Of a stretch of 64,000 bases of DNA, positions 58,195-64,000 are shown one piece after another. Position 1 is the stretch's first letter. Each line of letters opens with the position of its first letter. Origin of the DNA: Anoplopoma fimbria (lineage: Eukaryota > Chordata > Actinopteri > Perciformes > Anoplopomatidae). The stretch spans positions 4,525,236 through 4,589,235 of the forward strand of contig NC_072450.1 in the NCBI RefSeq assembly GCF_027596085.1, in the 5' to 3' direction. Below the pieces are notes generated by a model. That model saw only the letters and a list, made by a program, of their open reading frames with translations, had not been told where the DNA came from and did no database searches. A program made the translations under genes and the position numbers.

Positions 58195-59550
58195 TGAACA
58201 GAGCTACTGTGCTCTCACGAACACCTGAGCAAGTCATAGCACTGTGCTGATTTTCGACAGTTTTTTGTAGCCAAAGTTAAACCAATTTGACCCCAAATCT
58301 GTTATGGTTTGGTAGCGACAAGTTATGGTAGCGACAATCTTACTGTGAAAGCAAAAGATGATTTTGTTCACATCTGAATTTTAAACACTACTGGGACGAG
58401 GACGGGGATACCTGCTAAGAAAAATAGTATTGTGTTTCTGTACACTCTGATTAAGTACAGTAGTATAGTAGCATCTTCTTTGGCTCCCTAGGTTCTCTTC
58501 ATCCTGCCCACTACCTTGTGGAAACTATCAGCTCCTCTGACACAATAAGTGTGTGTGCTTCAATTCAGACACAAAAACCAGAGTGCGAAAATTATCGTTT
58601 GAGCATGAGTTACTAAAGTCCAGCTCAAGTGGTCTCCCCCGATACAACACTAGAAGTTTCAAGTTGCAAACATTTAAGTCAAAATGGTTTTATTGGCACA
58701 CTGTGACTCCAAGATGATTCTGCATTTTCCCCTCTTACGTTACCGTTTGTCATCAGTCGGTTTCTGTCTGGCTTCATGCACGTGATCCGATACTCGATAA
58801 CTTTTCAGATAAACACCTCCGATTACACCAACAGGAGTCTTGTTATCTGCCTTCTGTGTACATGTAATCAAACCTCACTACGTGGATTAGAAGTGGATAA
58901 TTGGCAGGCTGGATGATGCCATACAGCACCTTACAGATCTAAAGCTGTTTTCAACTCGATGCTTTGTTACCAACTTAACATTATGGGTTATTTGCATCAA
59001 GACCAACAGCAAACAATAAGGCATTGCTTTGTATTGTTGCAATCTTGTAAAAGGACAATACTGACTTGATGCTAATTACAAGCTGCAGAGAGCAACAACG
59101 AAGTCCAAAAAATACAATTTACCTATTTACAATGAGATGGAAATCACATTGCTCTTTATCTACCAAGGGCAGAGACATTTTAATTGTTGTTTACATCTTC
59201 TTCAGTAGATTAATATATGGATTTACCGAAGAAAGAAAAACAGTGAAGGTGAAGTCATTGGTTACTGAATGAAATGGGTTACCACAAAGAGCCCAAACAC
59301 CTGGAACCTGACAGTCAACAAATGAACCACAACGGCCCCTAAAGCTTACACATAACATGACCCTTTAACATCAGAGTAAAATCGGTTAAAGACTTCTGCA
59401 CATTATTAAAAACATACAGTGAAAAGCACAACAACAATCAGCATAAAATCCTGAAGCTGCTGTTATTTCTTCTGCTCGTGTGGCATCCACAGCCGAGGAG
59501 CTGCAGCAACAATTGCAGGCAGGGAAGACAGGGCAAGCGCTGCATTTAAA
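58195..59550. other. Non-coding stretch, no gene recognised
   Basis: A short duplication, GGTAGCGACAA(G/T), occurs twice at about 58311 and 58328. No exon or transposable element is recognised. Confidence 0.4.
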
Positions 59551-59558
59551 TAGACACG

Positions 59559-59593
59559 GTGTAATATTCACAGTGTAATATTCACAGTGTAAT
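59559..59593. repeat. 14-bp minisatellite, 2.5 copies
   Basis: GTGTAATATTCACA is repeated at 59559-59572 and 59573-59586 with a partial third copy. The unit is itself nearly palindromic (GTGTAATATT CACA). Confidence 0.9.
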
Positions 59594-59923
59594 GCATAAT
59601 TCAGCCACGCGCTGTGGATTAAACCCCCCGCTCCCCAGCTGTTACAGAGAGCCACTTAAAAACAGCATGTAGCTCGACAGCGATATCATGAGCTACCTCG
59701 CTGCTGCTCGCCAGTTGGATTTCACTCCAGAATGAGTCACATAAGAAGTCATTCATATATTAGGTTTTTTTCTTCTTCCTGTTTGCCATTTGGGAAAAAA
59801 AAACCCTCTGCTCTCCAAAAAACACATATTTTCCAAAACCGAGGGTGAGATATGGAAAAAAGTACAGAATGCACAAATGTTCATACACAGATTTTTGACA
59901 CTCAAACACATGTCATCACAAGG

Positions 59924-59925
<2 letters not shown>

Positions 59926-60005
<80 letters not shown>
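59926..60005. repeat. (AC)40 microsatellite
   Basis: An uninterrupted AC run of about 40 units, the longest perfect dinucleotide array in the window. It yields spurious Thr-His and Cys-Val frames. Confidence 0.98.
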
Positions 60006-60007
<2 letters not shown>

Positions 60008-60995
60008 CTGAGGATAGACAAATAGCCCCGATCAGAGATTCTTGTCCATGTTGGCATGACGATGATTACATTTACCACAAACACTGTATTTTTTCAGGAC
60101 TTATTGTGCCCTCCACCCCATCCGTAGGGAGAGTGTTTTCAACAGAATGCATGGGAATGCAACCCTGGAACAACATCACATGGAGCCAATTGATCAAGTC
60201 TGACACGCGGGGAGAGCCGGGTGAGCACAGGGAGGACACTTTGACACACAAAAACATAATAAAAGAAACAGCAAACTACCAACCTCTGCAGTGCAACACC
60301 GGATAAACTAGCAGTCTCATCTTGCCTGTCACTCAAATCTCATGATTTCCTGAACCTGCATGTATTTCATTTAAGTTTGATGCGAATATAATTGGAACGC
60401 CTCTAAAAATCGAATGAATTGCTTTCCAGCAAAGTTAAAAAGGAAAAGCCTCTCTGCCTGCTACATTTAAAGGAAATCAGTTTTATGCTGCTGTCAAAAA
60501 TGCCGACTGAAGCAACAAACAGATAACGGCACATTGCATCAAGAGAGGCTTGATGCAATGCATAACCGTCTGGATCAAAGTAAAAAGTAAATGACATTTA
60601 TATTCATGAAATTTATATAAAAAGATTGAAAAAAAAAAGCCAGCCAAGCTCTATGCATTCCTGAAATATTATTCTTAATGATGAAATCTGTCACTTTACG
60701 GCAATTGTTGAATTGTGCAAAATCTGTAAAAACATATTATGTGTCACAGTCAAAGAATTGTACAGAGTTTTTTTTTTTTTTAATCGGACTCGGTAATTGG
60801 ATTTTGATGCATAAACGGTGCGAGATGCATCACATTCAGTGTGACTTGTAGTGCCGGATAAACCCTGTCTGGCTTTATACAGATGACATTTTCATTTTGA
60901 CAGCAAAAGAGCGTAGTCACATGTCAATGTAAATGACATACATTGGGGGGCGCTGTTTAACTTATTTACTATATTTACTCATCCAAGCGAAAAAA
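60006..60995. other. Non-coding stretch, possible conserved pieces
   Basis: About 60360-60600 is repeat-free and includes the perfect inverted repeat at 60532-60560. A T-run lies at about 60769-60781. No exon is supported. Confidence 0.35.
60532..60560. repeat. Perfect 12-bp-arm hairpin
   Basis: CATTGCATCAAG (60532-60543) is exactly complementary to CTTGATGCAATG (60549-60560) around an AGAGG spacer. The arms are mixed in base composition, so chance pairing is less likely than in the AT-rich cases. Confidence 0.9.
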
Positions 60996-61000
60996 CCCAC

Positions 61001-61112
61001 CGCAGTGTTGCCAGGTCTTTTCCAACAAAAGCAGCTAGCAGCATTAGCTTCAAAAGTGGCTAAATCTAGCAAGAAAGTCACCAAATCCAAAGCTACTCCA
61101 CCAAAAATATCA
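61001..61112 (+). repeat. Teleost dispersed repeat (CAGTGTTGCCAGGTC family)
   Basis: GCAGTGTTGCCAGGTCTTTTC, AGCAGCTAGCAGCATTAGC, GTGGCTAAATCTAGCAAG and CACCAAATCCAAAGCTACTC follow the order of a fish repeat built from short TAGCTAAATCTAGC units. The 61-codon open frame across it (60933-61118) is an effect of the repeat, not a gene. Confidence 0.5.
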
Positions 61113-61114
61113 TT

Positions 61115-62165
61115 ATGAAAGTAAACAAATACATTACCCACCCTAGCTTTAATATAAAGTCAGCCCATATTGTTTGTATTGGTTTTAAATTTTCAAATGT
61201 TATGAAACATTGAACGTTTTTCCATTGTACAGCAGGATAAGACTTTAAAAAAACGAAATGTCAAATGGCATTTTCATTTTGACTGAAATATTGCTTTCAT
61301 ACACGGAAAATCAGGTTACATTGTTTATGTTTCAAATTTACAGTAAATCAACATTTTAACATTGTCCACTGAGCATAAAAATGAAATGCTTTACCATTTT
61401 CATTTAAGTTTTTACTCAAATAACTTATTTGTGAAAAATCATAATGATATTGAGGAAGTACATTTTCAGGTTTACATTATAATATCAATAAAGTCCTATA
61501 TTGATTTCCATAGCTACAAGGATGAATTTGACCTTTTCAGTCAACAGATTTTTTTTTTGTTATTTTCCAAGTAACATTTAAAGTATTAGTAATGTATTTT
61601 CTTCACATTTGTACTCGACTGCCCTATTTTAGTTGCCCGCAGCAACCACTAGAGTAAACAAGCCGAGCCAAGGTGGGGTCTTTTCGCTGGCACAGCAGGA
61701 AACGCTGAACCTATTTTTAACCACAAACACGCAGTTATTTTTTCAGCAGGGACACATGGGAGGGCTCCAATTAGCTCACAGGAAACCCACAGAGGCAAAC
61801 ACCAAGATAACTGATCATATGTCGCTCCCCACATGCTGACACACTGAACCAGAAGAAGAAACAAAAAACAAGCTTATCGTGTCCCAGAAAGATTTTTAAT
61901 GAGATGTTTAAGCAATAAAAATCAACATTTCATATATCTTTATGCGTGACAGCAGAGTGCCATGTGTTATACAGTTTATGTGTTATTAAAGCATTCATTT
62001 ATCTTTAGAAGGCAGTAAAGTTCTCTAACAATTTGACAGGAAAGGAAAGCTTTTTGTTGTGCTTTAATGTTGCTGATATGGATTTATTTATTTTGGTTAT
62101 TTTTTAATAATCTGGGAATCAAACTTGTTGAAATGCAAAACACCTGATGAATAAATACATAAGTA
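61115..62165. other. Non-coding stretch, no gene recognised
   Basis: AT-rich sequence with nothing recognised. A T-run occurs at about 61550-61558. Confidence 0.4.
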
Positions 62166-62169
62166 TTTA

Positions 62170-62560
62170 TTTCATCCCTTGTTTAACTCACTCATTCATC
62201 CTTTCTTTCATTCACACATTCACTGACTCTCATCCATTCATTCAGTGACTCTTTTGATTCATTCACAAACTCATATACTGAACAATACCTTTTAATCCTA
62301 AACGTATTCCTTCATTCTAACGCGTTGATTCTGTCTTTGAATCATCCACTCACTCACTCATAATTGTTTTCCTTTCATAAACACTCATTCATTCATTCTT
62401 CTGCTCTTTTTTTCATGCATATAATCAGTCAGTTATTCACTTGTTGATTATTGACTGATATTTTCATTTTCATACGCTGACATTCACACATTTATTCACT
62501 GATGGCCTGGTTGACTAATAATTACTGATTGATTGATTTCCAAACTAATATTTCACTCAA
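62170..62560. repeat. Cryptically simple ATTC/ACTC-rich segment
   Basis: About 390 bp in which CATTCATT, CACTCA, TTCATTCA and GATTGATT words recur without a fixed period. It looks like a decayed tetranucleotide array or long-term slippage product. No gene is present. Confidence 0.75.
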
Positions 62561-62564
62561 TCAC

Positions 62565-63735
62565 TTGTTCAAACCAGATTGCTTTAAGAAGGCATTCACT
62601 GTGTTCACAGAGTTCAACTCAAACACATTTAAGTCCGAGTGTTACCAAGTTCCATATGGTTTATAGCAGCCATATGAAACCTCTGGATTACAAGTGGATA
62701 TGTTTCATTTTCCTCACCTTGTAAAGATTAACAATAGTCAAACCTCTGCTCTCTAAATGTGTTTGAATGTTGCACAAATACTTCACCATAACCGCTGAAT
62801 TATGAGCTACTAGTTAGCTACAACAACTTTAACCAAATCGAAAGCATAAATATCTGAATCTACTTTGTGACCTCACCTTCAAAGGTAAATTCTGACCAAA
62901 CCTGATACTTGATACAAATCCTCTGATTGTTGCAATCCCATTGAAATTAGCTGAATTTTGTGCACAATTATACAATCATAGAGGTTGCCAAGTAACACAG
63001 CTAAGATTATTAATGAACAAAAAATGGTCCGAAAGAAGAGATTAAGGTTAAGGACTGATATTATCTGCACTGAAAATAGATTTATCTAATTGTCTCAGTG
63101 GCAGTTAAAGAGACAGTTCACACAGAAGCAGTGTGAAAAGCCAGTATAATCCCAAGTATAGATGTATATAGACGTCCTGAGATATATATAAATGACATTA
63201 AAATGACAGGATTGATATTATTTACCTTTAACTTTTTCTTTGTGATTATCAGTCGGTTGTCTAACATCTAAGAAAAACTTTCCTCATTCCGTCTAAGTCT
63301 GATGTTTAATTCTGAGACGTTTTCTGTTTTCCCTGAACTCAATATCGTGGGCAGAAGATCTCCGGCCCACACAAAGACATAACGTTGCTGCAGGAAAGGA
63401 AATCAACAAATCAACCATTTGTTCACAGTAAAAAAATATTTATATATTAAATGGAATTTTTCCGTCCGTGTGCTGTGGTGGCAATTTAAATCTGCCAACT
63501 GCAGATGCTAACATCTAATGAAGAGGCAAAAAAACCGTGACTGTATGAAACCAGGAGCTGGCTGCAGGGAGAAAAAGGATTTACTGTTAGTGGCCTGAGA
63601 AGTAAAACAAAAAATCCTAAAAGAGGACGTTGTGGTTTCTCTGCATAATCCAACAGACGTCAGTGAGAGGCTTCTAAAATAGCTGCGTGGCCCTGGCCCA
63701 AGGAAAATGAAACTGCACAGTCCCTTGAACATAAA
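62565..63735. other. Non-coding stretch, no gene recognised
   Basis: GTTAAAGAGACAGTTCACAC at about 63103-63122 resembles the start of a common fish repeat (AGACAGTTCACCC), but the body does not clearly follow. No exon is supported. Confidence 0.35.
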
Positions 63736-63739
63736 GACC

Positions 63740-63761
63740 TTTTTTTTTTTTTTTTTTTTTT
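63740..63761. repeat. Poly-T run
   Basis: A run of 22 T residues. On the minus strand it is a poly-A run, but the preceding sequence is not recognisable as a retroposed gene or SINE. Confidence 0.95.
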
Positions 63762-63764
63762 GAG

Positions 63765-64000
63765 GTACGAGCGAAGCCAAAACTGGTCACAGTTCTCTCC
63801 GCTGGGAGAATTATTTCCACATCCTGTTTTAACAACATGTCGCAGTGTTTACAAAATCAACTATCAAATATATGAAAACATAACTCTTCAGAAAAGCAGT
63901 CCAAGCCGTTCTGTATTGGGAAAATCCTGCCTTAGCTTTCACTGATGTGAGATCAGTGAGAGAATAACCATATCAAATAAATCAAAAGGGCAGTCAGTTT
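63765..64000. other. Window end, no gene recognised
   Basis: Short unique sequence with no splice-bounded frame. An inverted pair CACTGAT / ATCAGTG lies at 63940-63958. Nothing else is seen. Confidence 0.4.

Noticed and set aside
60933..61118. 61-codon frame ending in a Lys/Ser-rich stretch
   Set aside because: It lies over a dispersed TAGCTAAATCTAGC-type repeat.
1..64000. CRISPR arrays, bacterial operons, prophage, rRNA operons or known microRNA seeds
   Set aside because: No regularly spaced direct repeats with unique spacers, no gene arrays, and no familiar microRNA mature sequence were seen on reading through; the window is vertebrate non-coding DNA.

Overview
The window reads as nuclear DNA of a percomorph-type teleost fish. 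There are no bacterial-style gene arrays. The longest ATG-to-stop frame is only 158 codons (56718-57194, minus) and resembles no family I recognise. The DNA is AT-rich and intergenic or intronic in character. It is full of short tandem repeats and of dispersed repeats that I recognise from memory as teleost interspersed families. No complete protein-coding gene, rRNA, functional tRNA, CRISPR array or bacterial mobile element is visible. The only coding feature I list is a weak candidate: a terminal exon on the minus strand at 38332-38473, with a strong acceptor site and a proline-rich 46-codon tail.

Layout. 1-9 kb: mostly unique sequence, a (TG)n tract, a decayed tRNA-derived SINE (about 1960-2115, minus) and a local 73-bp duplication near 5.3 kb. 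9.4 kb: an L2-clade (UnaL2-type) LINE 3' tail with its stem-loop. 13-18 kb: two minus-strand non-LTR tails and hAT-like ends. 18.7-25.2 kb: three young same-strand copies of one dispersed repeat (A), with a fourth at 33.4 kb. 27.3-27.6 kb: a long compound TCTG/TCCA/TCTA microsatellite. 29.9 kb: an almost perfect 30-bp-arm inverted repeat with a 3-nt spacer. 32.7-34.0 kb: an apparent nest of transposable elements. 35.4-37.0 kb and 41.4-48.1 kb: clusters of non-autonomous DNA-transposon-like repeats, including one bounded by TTAA and matching termini (43258-43743). 50.2-51.05 kb: tandem units of about 180 bp followed by a LINE-like 3' end. 53.9-58.2 kb: further dispersed repeats. 59.9 kb: an uninterrupted (AC)40 tract. 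60-64 kb: mostly unique sequence with a cryptically simple ATTC-rich segment.

Between the repeats lie non-repetitive stretches with balanced composition and homeodomain-like TAATTA/ATTA words. They resemble conserved non-coding elements, but only alignment to other fish can test that. Repeat family names come from memory of teleost genomes, not a database search, and edges are approximate. I found no convincing novel gene system. The most unusual structures are the 29.9-kb foldback, the nested element at 32.7-34.0 kb, and the two repeat-A copies that match base for base over about 216 bp, 4,560 bp apart.
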